A stretch of 17,050 nucleotides of DNA from Caldilineae bacterium (lineage in GTDB: Bacteria > Chloroflexota > Anaerolineae > J102): positions 1-17,050 of the forward strand of contig RFJM01000187.1 in NCBI GenBank assembly GCA_003694905.1, given 5' to 3'. The notes beneath the pieces were generated by a model. It did not search any database, was not told the DNA's origin, and was given only the letters and a program-made list of their open reading frames with translations. The translations under genes were made by a program, and so were the position numbers. The stretch's first letter is position 1; each line of letters opens with the position of its first letter. Positions 7,701 through 14,412 of the stretch are shown here, piece after piece.

Positions 7701-9032
7701 TCAGCCGCCGGCGTTGACCAGCCACTGGACGGTTTGGGGGAAGATCATGACCAGGATAAGGCCGACACCTTGCAGGGCCATGAAGGGCAAGGCTCCTTTG
7801 TGGATGTCCAGGGTCTCTACTTCGGGTGGAGCGACACTCTGCAGGTAGAAGAGAGAGAATCCGACCGGCGGGGAGATGAAGGCCATGTTCAGGTTGATGG
7901 CCATCATTACGCTGAACCAGACGAGATCGATGCCCAGGGCCTGGGCAGCGGGCACAAACAGAGGCATGACGATGAAGCTGATCTCGAGGAACTCCAGGTT
8001 GATGCCCAGGAGGAAGACTGCAATGTTGGCAACGATGATGAAGCCCCAATAGCCGCCGGGCAGAGAGGTAAGGAAGTTGGTGACCCAGCGCTGCCCGCCC
8101 AAACCGTCGAAGACGAGGCCGAAGAAGGTGGAACAGAAAAGGATCATGAGAACGAGGGCGGTGATGTTGGCCGTGGAACGGGCCGCACTCTTGATGACTT
8201 CCCAAGACAGGTTGCGATTGGCCCAGGCGAGCACGGTGGCCCCGAAGGCGCCGACCGCGCCGGCCTCGGTGGGCGTGGCGATGCCGGCGAAGATGCTGCC
8301 CAACACGGCGAAGATCAGCAACAGGGGCGGCACGACCACAACCAGGGTTTGGCGCAGGAGAGCCAAACCCTTGACGGTGCGGGCTTCCGGAGGGAGGGCA
8401 GGGGCTAACTCAGGCCGCAGCCAGGCCACTACCAACACGTACAGCGCGTAAAGCCCCGCCAGCATCAGCCCTGGAATCAAGGCCCCGAGAAAGAGATCGC
8501 CGATGGGCACACCCACGGTAGAACTCAGCACCACCAACACCAGGCTGGGGGGCAGGAGCTGGGCCAGGGTGCCGGAGGCGGTGATGGCACCGGTGGCCAG
8601 TTTGTGATCATAGCCGTAGCGGACCATGACCGGCAGGGAGAGGATGCCCATGACGATCACGGTAGCCGCCACCACGCCGGTAGCCGCAGCTAACAGGGTA
8701 CCGACGATCACCACGGCCACGGCCAAGCCCCCGCGCAGGGGCCCAAGCAAGATGCCGATGGTGGTCAGCAATTGCTCGGCCAGACCCGACTTCTCGAACA
8801 TCGCTCCCATAAAGACGAAGAAAGGGATGGCCAGCAGGGTAAAGTCGGACATGGCACCGAACCAGCGATTGGGTAGCAGCTTGAGCAGGTTGGGGTTGAA
8901 GGCACCCAGTGCCAGGCCGATGAGTCCGAAGACGATGGCCGTGCCGGCAAAGGAAAAGGCGACGGGATAACCGCTGAGGATGAGGAACAGGAACAAAACG
9001 AACATGACAATGGCGATCCATTCAAATCCCAT
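7701..9032 (-). CDS. dctM: TRAP transporter large permease (DctM)
   Basis: DctM is the large membrane subunit of a tripartite ATP-independent periplasmic transporter, which uses the sodium or proton gradient to import carboxylates or related solutes. The product is 443 residues, the usual length, with about 11-13 hydrophobic helices. The N-terminus (GFEWIAIVMFVLFLFLILSG) and segments such as SDFTLLAIPFFVFMGAMFE, TGAITASGTLAQLLPPS and ATPTEAGAVGAFGATVLAW are typical of the family. The style resembles the subgroup annotated as mannitol/chloroaromatic compound TRAP permeases, but that name does not fix the substrate. The ATG at 9032 has AGGAG 8 bases upstream. dctQ lies 80 bases upstream in the same operon. 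No dctP binding-protein gene is in the window, so the specificity component must lie elsewhere or be shared. Confidence 0.93.
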   Translation of the reverse strand: MGFEWIAIVMFVLFLFLILSGYPVAFSFAGTAIVFGLIGLALGAFNPNLLKLLPNRWFGAMSDFTLLAIPFFVFMGAMFEKSGLAEQLLTTIGILLGPLRGGLAVAVVIVGTLLAAATGVVAATVIVMGILSLPVMVRYGYDHKLATGAITASGTLAQLLPPSLVLVVLSSTVGVPIGDLFLGALIPGLMLAGLYALYVLVVAWLRPELAPALPPEARTVKGLALLRQTLVVVVPPLLLIFAVLGSIFAGIATPTEAGAVGAFGATVLAWANRNLSWEVIKSAARSTANITALVLMILFCSTFFGLVFDGLGGQRWVTNFLTSLPGGYWGFIIVANIAVFLLGINLEFLEISFIVMPLFVPAAQALGIDLVWFSVMMAINLNMAFISPPVGFSLFYLQSVAPPEVETLDIHKGALPFMALQGVGLILVMIFPQTVQWLVNAGG

Positions 9033-9112
9033 GTCGGTGTCTCCTATGGATGAAAATGATGGCGAAAGGTTCGGAAGAAACGGAGAGAGGAAGGACGGCC
9101 CAGGCCGACGGC

Positions 9113-9709
9113 CTATTCGATGCGCAAGGGTGCCTCGTGTTCCTTGAGAGCCTCGGGCGCGAGCCCAGGTACATTGCGCAGAAACGCGATCAGCCGGATG
9201 ATTTCAACCGTCCCTTGAATGAGGAGCGTAATGAAAGCGACGATGATCATGGATTTGATGGGTGCCCGTGGCAGTCCGCTTGGATCGGGCGACTGTTCCC
9301 ACGTGCCCCAACTCCCGTCGGGTCGGCGGCCCCACGATGTAAGGACCGGGCCCCAGGTAACCCAAATGCCCATCAGTGTGTAGGGGATAAGAGCAACAAA
9401 GTGACCGACCAAATCGATCCAGGCCTTGGTACGCGGTCCCTGCTGCCCATACCAGAAATCAACGCGAACGTTGATGTTGTTCTTGAGAATATAAGCGAAA
9501 CCGAAGAAAAAGATGAGCGAATACAAGTACCATTGCAATTCGATAAAAAAGTTCGATGTCAGGCGCACTTCCACGAATCGTCCCAGGTAGCGCAGGACAA
9601 CGTTCAGAAAGCCTACAGCTACCGTGATGATGACAAGATACATGGATATCTTGCCCAGAAACTCCGAGAAACGGTCAACCAACTCAACGTACTTGCGCAA
9701 GATGCGCAT
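9113..9709 (-). CDS. dctQ: TRAP transporter small permease (DctQ)
   Basis: DctQ is the small membrane subunit that pairs with DctM in a TRAP transporter. The product is 198 residues, toward the long end of the family, with four predicted membrane helices. These fall roughly at residues 20-42 (LGKISMYLVIITVAVGFLNV), 55-77 (IELQWYLYSLIFFFGFAYIL), 95-117 (IDLVGHFVALIPYTLMGIWV) and 155-175 (KSMIIVAFITLLIQGTVEII). The ELQWYLYSLIFFFGFAYIL segment, followed by NINVRVDFWY, is a hallmark of this subfamily. A polar loop with SWGRRPDG and SPDPSGLPRAP separates helices 3 and 4. The ATG at 9709 is preceded by AGGAGG at 9718-9723 with an 8-base spacer. The gene lies 59 bases after the Usp gene and 80 bases before dctM. 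Confidence 0.92.
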   Translation of the reverse strand: MRILRKYVELVDRFSEFLGKISMYLVIITVAVGFLNVVLRYLGRFVEVRLTSNFFIELQWYLYSLIFFFGFAYILKNNINVRVDFWYGQQGPRTKAWIDLVGHFVALIPYTLMGIWVTWGPVLTSWGRRPDGSWGTWEQSPDPSGLPRAPIKSMIIVAFITLLIQGTVEIIRLIAFLRNVPGLAPEALKEHEAPLRIE

Positions 9710-9768
9710 GGCTGATACCTCCTGTCGAAAGGGGTGCGTATTAGGAATGGGAAAAAGGCAGAGACCGA

Positions 9769-10224
9769 CTACTCTTCCTGAGAGCGAATGAGCAGGACGG
9801 GGACCGAAGCATGACGGCTTACCCGCTCGGCAACACTACCCAGCAACCAGCGTTGAATACCGGTGAGGCCGTGGGTACTCATGACAATAGTGTCCACATC
9901 CTCTTCTTCCGCGGTCTTGAGGATGGCTTCGGGTACGGAGGGTCTGCTGACCACAACCGCATCCACTTCGATGCCCTGCGCCTGGATCTCCGCCTCCTTT
10001 GCGCGCAGGTAGTCGCAGATCTCGCACTTCTCCTGCTCCCGGATGTGATTGATGATGTTGGTGACTTCGGCACGCATTTCTGCCTCCCAGTCCTCGCGAC
10101 CGGGGGGGAGCACATGGAACAGCGTGACCTTGGACTGGTAGTGGCTGGCCAGAGAGAGGGCGTAATCCAACGCCTTCTCGGCGAAGGCGGAGCCGTCGAG
10201 CGGCACCAGGAGATGCTTGAACAT
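9769..10224 (-). CDS. Universal stress protein (UspA family), TRAP-linked
   Basis: This encodes 151 residues, a single Usp domain. It opens with MFKHLLVPLDGSAFAEKALD, the usual first strand and helix. It ends with the nucleotide-binding segment STHG followed by nine residues and then GS, close to the G-2X-G-9X-G(S/T) motif of ATP-binding Usps, with Ser replacing the first Gly. Many ATP-binding Usps have this MSTHG variant, so ATP binding is likely. A longer reading frame runs to 10353, but that extension is cysteine- and arginine-rich, unlike the family, and overlaps bdhA, so ATG 10224 is preferred. GGAGG lies 13 bases upstream, which is a long spacer. The gene sits between bdhA and dctQ, with 59-base gaps on each side. 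TeaD, a Usp next to the TeaABC TRAP transporter of Halomonas, is a known precedent for a regulatory role in transport. Confidence 0.88.
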   Translation of the reverse strand: MFKHLLVPLDGSAFAEKALDYALSLASHYQSKVTLFHVLPPGREDWEAEMRAEVTNIINHIREQEKCEICDYLRAKEAEIQAQGIEVDAVVVSRPSVPEAILKTAEEEDVDTIVMSTHGLTGIQRWLLGSVAERVSRHASVPVLLIRSQEE

Positions 10225-10283
10225 GATTATCGTTGGGCCTCCAGAGGTTGAGAAAGATAACTCGAAACGCCTACATGAGGGTA

Positions 10284-11060
10284 TCAGCGGGCGGTCCAGC
10301 CCAGATCGATGTTGAGCGTGGCACCGGTGATGGCACCGGCAGCATCGCTGCACAGATAGAGCACCATGGCTGCGACCTCGGCGGGTTCGATCAGTCGCTT
10401 GATGGCAGCCGGCTCCAGCATGACCTTTTCCACCACCTCGTCAACGGACAGACCTCTCGTGCGGGCCTGATCCGCTATTTGATTCTCGACCAAGGGGGTG
10501 CGTACGTAAGCCGGGCACACGGCATTGACGGTGATGCCATAGGGGCCACCTTCCAGAGCCGTCGTGCGTGTCAGGCCGATGAGCCCATGTTTGGCAGAGA
10601 TGTAGGCACACTTGAAGGGAGATGCCACTTGCCCATGTACCGATGCCATATTGATGATGCGGCCCCAGCCCTGCTTCTTCATGTGCGGCCAAACGTATTT
10701 GGTCAACAAGAAGGGTGCGGTGAGCATGACGGCCAGCATGCGACTCCATTCCTCCTCCGGGAAGCACTCGACCGGATCGATATGCTGATAGCCCGCCACA
10801 TTCACCAAAACGTCCACCCGACCGTAGCGGTTCAGCGTCTTGTCGACCAGCGCTCTGCACTGCTTCTGATCGGCCAGGTCGGTGCTCACGAAATAGCCGG
10901 AGATGCCCGCCGCCACAGCCTCTCCCCCTTCTACATTCACATCCGCGACAACCACTCGCATCCCAGACCCGGCCAGCGTTTCCGCAATGGCCCGACCGAT
11001 GCCACTGGCACCTCCTGTTACGATGGCAACACGTCCGGTATGTTCGGAATCACCGAACAT
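10284..11060 (-). CDS. bdhA: 3-hydroxybutyrate dehydrogenase (SDR family)
   Basis: BdhA interconverts D-3-hydroxybutyrate and acetoacetate with NAD(H) in the cytoplasm. The product is 258 residues, the normal length. It has the Rossmann motif TGGASGIG (15-22) and the catalytic residues S140, Y153 and K157. The residues known in bacterial 3-hydroxybutyrate dehydrogenases to hold the substrate carboxylate are all present: Q92 in YQH, H142 in SVHG, K150 in SPFK, and Q194 in VENQ. Signature segments such as GWGRIINMASVHG, ASPFKCAYISAKHGLIGLT and VRTPLVENQI support this over a generic SDR. Departures are NVAG (87-90) in place of NNAG and DLGWTA in place of DGGWTA. ATG 11060 has AGGAGG 7 bases upstream, so a longer reading frame to 11144 is not used. 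It is the first gene of the bdhA-usp-dctQ-dctM operon. Confidence 0.88.
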   Translation of the reverse strand: MFGDSEHTGRVAIVTGGASGIGRAIAETLAGSGMRVVVADVNVEGGEAVAAGISGYFVSTDLADQKQCRALVDKTLNRYGRVDVLVNVAGYQHIDPVECFPEEEWSRMLAVMLTAPFLLTKYVWPHMKKQGWGRIINMASVHGQVASPFKCAYISAKHGLIGLTRTTALEGGPYGITVNAVCPAYVRTPLVENQIADQARTRGLSVDEVVEKVMLEPAAIKRLIEPAEVAAMVLYLCSDAAGAITGATLNIDLGWTAR

Positions 11061-11114
11061 CGGGCAACCTCCTTCGTTGTGTGGAAGAGAAGAGGGTAGA
11101 TGTGAGTGGCCGCC

Positions 11115-11144
11115 ATTATAGTGGGACGCGTGAAAGTTGGCCAA
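11115..11144 (-). promoter_or_regulatory. Sigma70-like promoter of the bdhA-usp-dctQM operon
   Basis: On the minus strand, TTGGCC (11139-11144) and a perfect TATAAT (11115-11120) are separated by 18 bases. Transcription would begin near 11108, leaving a leader of about 48 bases before the bdhA ATG. The -35 region is covered by two overlapping palindromes, TTGGCCAA (11137-11144) and CCAATTGG (11141-11148), which could be an operator. Confidence 0.65.
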
Positions 11145-11500
11145 TTGGAGAACCGAATTCGATAGTTCTCTGCATTACATTGGCCGGAGAGAAGGCGAGA
11201 AGAGTCGGATGGCCGCAGCAGCGGTTTCAACCGGGAGCGCGGGGCTCAAGTGTGCCAGAGCCCGACCTTGCGTCGGCCCGACAGCCCTGTGTGTCCTTGC
11301 GCCTCATGGGACGGGCTTTCAAGCCCATACAGGCAGGCTGGAAAGTCTGCCCTACAAGAGGCTGACTGCTGGTCAGCGGCTACGGCCGGCTGGAAGCCGG
11401 CCCGCCCAGGCAGCGCCAAAGGCCGACCTGCGTCGGCCACTCACGTTCTGACCAAGGTATGGCGTCGCAGCGAAGGGGAGGGCAGGACGGTCTGGCTCGG
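11145..11500. other. Intergenic region between the ABC and bdhA operons
   Basis: This noncoding stretch lies between the second permease stop (11501) and the bdhA promoter. It contains the second hairpin-array repeat (11262-11438). Short reading frames across it are rich in Arg, Pro and Ala and have no recognisable protein. I see nothing else that can be named in 11150-11260 or 11440-11500. Confidence 0.7.
11262..11438. repeat. Hairpin-array dispersed repeat, copy B
   Basis: Six short hairpins occur in about 175 bases: CCGAC/GTCGG (11262-11276), GGGCT/AGCCC (11313-11326), an 8-bp stem with one mismatch around GGAA (11333-11351), GCTGAC/GTCAGC (11361-11377), a perfect 8-bp GGCCGGCT/AGCCGGCC (11384-11402), and GGCCGAC/GTCGGCC (11421-11438). 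Positions 11360-11411 match copy A (7460-7511) at 44 of 52 bases in the same orientation, and 11421-11437 is identical to 7397-7413. The order of the hairpins differs between the copies: the GGCCGAC hairpin is first in A and last in B. The last hairpin may also end the ABC transporter transcript, since it lies about 60 bases past the permease stop. Confidence 0.75.
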
Positions 11501-12508
11501 CTATGAGACCCGCTGTATGCGCCGTTCGATCCAGAGATCCAGCAAGACGGAGGCCATGATCACGATGCCGAAGACAATGAAGGTCCACTCGTAGGCCAGG
11601 CGCAGCTGGCTGATCATGTTGTCCACAACAATGATAATCAGGGCGCCCAGGAAAATGCCCACCATACTCCCCCGGCCACCCTGGAGCGAGACTCCTCCTA
11701 CCACAGCCGCGGCGACCGCTCGCAGTTCCCACCCCTCGCCCATGTGTACGGAGAAGGCGGTGAGCCGCGTCGTTTGCAAGAGAGCGGCGAAGGCGCTGAG
11801 CGCACCCACAATGGTGAAGCAGATGATCTTGACGGTGCCGGTGCGGATGCCCATGGCACGAGCCGCGTGGACGTTGTCGCCCGTCGAATAGATCCAGTTG
11901 CCAAAGCGACCCCGATTGAGGACAAAGTAGAAGATGATGGCCAGGAACACAAACCAGATGAACTGGGCCGGCAGGACACCCCCGATTTTGCCGGTAAGAA
12001 GCTGGACAAATGCCGATTCGGGTTTGAGGGGGACCGTGCGCACCACACCCCCGGACAGGATCTCGCTCAGGCCCCGCCACGAGAGCATGGCGCCCAATGT
12101 AGCCACGAAGGAGACAATGCGTCCCCGCACCACGATGATCCCATTCAAAGCACCCAGAAGCGCTCCACAGATGAGCGTGACCACCGCGGACAGGAAGGGA
12201 TTGCCCACGGCTTCCAAGACGACGACATAGATGAAGGCGCAGAAGACCAATACCGAACCAACGGAAAGATCGAATTCGCCCGCGACCATCAGCATGCCAA
12301 CACCCAGCGCGATGACTCCGAACTCCGAACCCAAGGCCAGGAGGGTGGTGATGTTGGCCTCGCCGATGAAGGTGTGCTTGGGCGTAAAGATGGCTGCGCC
12401 TATGACCAGGATGAAGAGAACGGCGAAGACGCCGATGTTGCGAAAACGCAGGAGGAAGGGCACATCTTTGCTGGCAGTCCCGGCCTGGAGCGATGTCGAT
12501 GCGGTCAT
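11501..12508 (-). CDS. Sugar ABC transporter permease, RbsC type (second permease)
   Basis: This is a membrane subunit of a ribose/simple-sugar class ABC importer (BPD_transp_2 family). The product is 335 residues with about 8-10 membrane helices. Family features include GVGMLMVAGEFDLSVGSVL near residue 70, the ATPase-facing loop STGDNVHAARAMGIRTGTVK, and the GGVSLQGGRGSMVGIFLGA motif near the C-terminus. It is a paralogue of the permease at 13314-14303, sharing the GEFDLS, AMGxxxxxVKIICF and VVGG-SL-GG-GSMVGI segments. The ATG at 12508 lies 5 bases after the ATPase stop, with GGAG at 12519-12522 as ribosome binding site. It is the last gene of the operon. Two different permeases suggest a heterodimeric channel, but a second dimer with the shared ATPase is also possible. 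Confidence 0.93.
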   Translation of the reverse strand: MTASTSLQAGTASKDVPFLLRFRNIGVFAVLFILVIGAAIFTPKHTFIGEANITTLLALGSEFGVIALGVGMLMVAGEFDLSVGSVLVFCAFIYVVVLEAVGNPFLSAVVTLICGALLGALNGIIVVRGRIVSFVATLGAMLSWRGLSEILSGGVVRTVPLKPESAFVQLLTGKIGGVLPAQFIWFVFLAIIFYFVLNRGRFGNWIYSTGDNVHAARAMGIRTGTVKIICFTIVGALSAFAALLQTTRLTAFSVHMGEGWELRAVAAAVVGGVSLQGGRGSMVGIFLGALIIIVVDNMISQLRLAYEWTFIVFGIVIMASVLLDLWIERRIQRVS

Positions 12509-12513
12509 GTGCT

Positions 12514-13272
12514 CTAGTCTCCGTAAGTGCCTCGAACGATGATATCGGAAAGTTCGTCAACGGTGGTCTCTCGGGTGGGGATGTCGGCTATTTTCTCGCC
12601 GTGCGCGAGCACCACGATGCGGTCTGCCACATCGAAGATGTGGTGCAGGGTGTGGGTAATGAAGATGACGGCCACGCCTTCGCTTTTGAGGCGGCGCACG
12701 AAGTCCAGGACCTCGCGTACCTCTTTCACGGCCAGAGCAATGGTAGGCTCGTCGAGGATGACGAGCTTGGCCTTGAAATGGATGGCACGGGCGATGGCAA
12801 CTCCCTGGCGCTGGCCGCCGGAGAGGTTGGAGATCATGACGTTGGGCGAGCGCAGATGCAGGCCGATGTTGGCCAGTGCCTGCATGCTCTGATCGTTCAT
12901 CAGTTTCTGGTCCATGAGCCCGAGGGCCATGGTAGGCTCTCGCCCCATGAAGATGTTGCGTGCGACGGAGAGATGGGGGGCCAATGCCTGATCCTGATAG
13001 ACGGTTTCGATGCCAAGGGCGCGGGCTTCCCGCGGTGAGCTGAATCTCACCTCCTGGCCCTCGAAAAACATCTGCCCTTGTTCGGCCCGGTGATAACCCG
13101 AGATGACCTTGATGAGGGTGGATTTGCCGGCCCCGTTGTCGCCGCACAATCCTACGATCTCATGACGATCGATGTCGAAGTCTACTCCCCTCAGGGCATG
13201 GACACGGCCGAACCATTTGTGGATGCCTCGCATCTGTAGCAGGGGTTGGGCGTTTTCGTTGCTCTGGTTCAT
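12514..13272 (-). CDS. Sugar ABC transporter ATP-binding protein, single domain
   Basis: This is the cytoplasmic ATPase subunit that powers the sugar importer. The product is 252 residues with one complete nucleotide-binding domain: Walker A GDNGAGKST (44-52), Q-loop Q93, signature LSGGQ (150-154), Walker B LVILDEPT (170-177) with catalytic E175, and H-loop H207. RbsA-type proteins carry two such domains in about 500 residues. This one is single and resembles FrcA of the fructose system. A longer reading frame reaches 13608, but the extension overlaps the upstream permease and reads as Arg/His-rich nonsense, so ATG 13272 is chosen. GAGG lies 11 bases upstream at 13284-13287. It sits 41 bases after one permease and 5 bases before the other, which indicates that it serves both. 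Confidence 0.93.
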   Translation of the reverse strand: MNQSNENAQPLLQMRGIHKWFGRVHALRGVDFDIDRHEIVGLCGDNGAGKSTLIKVISGYHRAEQGQMFFEGQEVRFSSPREARALGIETVYQDQALAPHLSVARNIFMGREPTMALGLMDQKLMNDQSMQALANIGLHLRSPNVMISNLSGGQRQGVAIARAIHFKAKLVILDEPTIALAVKEVREVLDFVRRLKSEGVAVIFITHTLHHIFDVADRIVVLAHGEKIADIPTRETTVDELSDIIVRGTYGD

Positions 13273-13313
13273 GAGTGCTGGTACCTCGTATGTGGCGGAA
13301 AGCAAGTGGTGCG

Positions 13314-14303
13314 TTACTCGCTGGCAAACTGGCGATTGGTCATGTTGTTCAGGATGACAAAGAAGATGATGGCGATGCCGATGAAGGTGTTGACGCCGAA
13401 GACCGGTACGCCCGATAGGATCAGTCCATTGTCGATAATCTGAATGATGAAGACACCCAATACGATGCCCACCATACTGCCCACCCCGCCCATGAGAGAG
13501 GTGCCACCGACGACGACGGCGGCAATGGCGCGGAGCTCGAAGCCGATGCCCTGAGTGGCAGCGAAGGAACCCAGCCTGGCCGATTGCATGACGGCACTGA
13601 AAGCGCACAGGGCACCGACGATCATGAAGCAGATGATTTTGACCCAGGAGACGGGCACGCCCATGGCCAGAGCGGCTTCGCGATGGCTACCGGTGGCGAA
13701 GATCCAGTTGCCGAACTTGCTGTAGTGCAGCATGATCCCCAGAATGACGGCAAGAAAGAGAAGCCAGAGGAATTGAAGGGGAATGCCTGCTACCTGGCCG
13801 GTCAGCATGTGGGCAAAGGCCGAATCGGACGGCACGTAGCGCAGGATGCTGATGGGCATGAGGCCGCTAACGACGTAGAGGACGCCGCGCCAAAACATCA
13901 TGGTGCTGAGGGTGATGATGAAGGAGGGGAGTCGCGTCAGCACCACCAGCACGCCGTTGAGGAAGCCGAAGGCGGCCCCGATGGGCAGAACAAGGATGAA
14001 GGCCAGAAAGGGATTGACTCCGGCGATGAGAAGTTGGGTGAAGATATAGGAGCAAAGCGGCAGTATCGATGCAATGGAGAGATCGAATTCTCCGCAGATC
14101 ATGAGAATGCCGATGCCCAGGGCAACCACGCCCAGGTCCGGCGTGAGTTTGGCAATGGCCGCCAGGTTGCGCGGGTCGGTGAAACGGTGTTCGGGCGAAA
14201 CCAACCAGAAGATGAAGATGGCGGCAATGAAAACGACCGGTGTCGTTAGGGAGGCGAGATTGAGGGACCGAAGATTGAGGCGTTCTGCAATCGAAGTCTG
14301 CAC
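13314..14303 (-). CDS. Sugar ABC transporter permease, RbsC type (first permease)
   Basis: This is a membrane subunit of the same importer, 329 residues with about 8-10 helices. It has GIGILMICGEFDLSIASIL, the loop ATGSHREAALAMGVPVSWVK that contacts the ATPase, and GGTSLMGGVGSMVGIVLG near the end. The start is a GTG at 14303; no upstream ATG is in frame and no strong ribosome binding site is visible. Its stop is 41 bases from the ATPase ATG. Upstream, 109 bases separate it from the binding-protein gene, and that gap holds a strong hairpin (14332-14369). Expression may therefore be lower than that of the binding protein. The substrate is not predictable from the permease. Confidence 0.93.
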   Translation of the reverse strand: MQTSIAERLNLRSLNLASLTTPVVFIAAIFIFWLVSPEHRFTDPRNLAAIAKLTPDLGVVALGIGILMICGEFDLSIASILPLCSYIFTQLLIAGVNPFLAFILVLPIGAAFGFLNGVLVVLTRLPSFIITLSTMMFWRGVLYVVSGLMPISILRYVPSDSAFAHMLTGQVAGIPLQFLWLLFLAVILGIMLHYSKFGNWIFATGSHREAALAMGVPVSWVKIICFMIVGALCAFSAVMQSARLGSFAATQGIGFELRAIAAVVVGGTSLMGGVGSMVGIVLGVFIIQIIDNGLILSGVPVFGVNTFIGIAIIFFVILNNMTNRQFASE

Positions 14304-14331
14304 GGTGTGTCTCGCTTGAGCTGAGAGAAAG

Positions 14332-14369
14332 CTGCCCCCCTCCCCTGCCGGACAAGATGAGGGGGGCAG
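14332..14369 (-). terminator. Intercistronic hairpin between binding protein and permease
   Basis: CTGCCCCCCTC (14332-14342) pairs perfectly with GAGGGGGGCAG (14359-14369), an 11-bp stem with a 16-base loop. On the minus strand it starts 43 bases after the binding-protein stop and is followed by CTTTCTCTC, a pyrimidine run with some Ts. It fits a partial terminator or RNA 3' end stabiliser that makes more binding protein than permease, as known for other ABC importers. Confidence 0.6.
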
Positions 14370-14412
14370 ACGTTTGCGAACCGACGTTCTCGTCGAAGAG
14401 ATCGGTGTCGGC

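Noticed and set aside
7397..11438. Hairpin-array regions as CRISPR arrays
   Set aside because: The hairpins differ in sequence, are unevenly spaced and have no constant repeat/spacer pattern. No cas genes are present.
11373..12560. Minus-strand frame of 395 codons overlapping the second permease
   Set aside because: It is a different frame of the permease, with Arg/His/Gly-rich composition. The permease frame has all family motifs.
13273..13608. N-terminal extension of the ATPase to 13608
   Set aside because: The extension overlaps the first permease in another frame and looks like nonsense. ATG 13272 gives the normal ATPase N-terminus.
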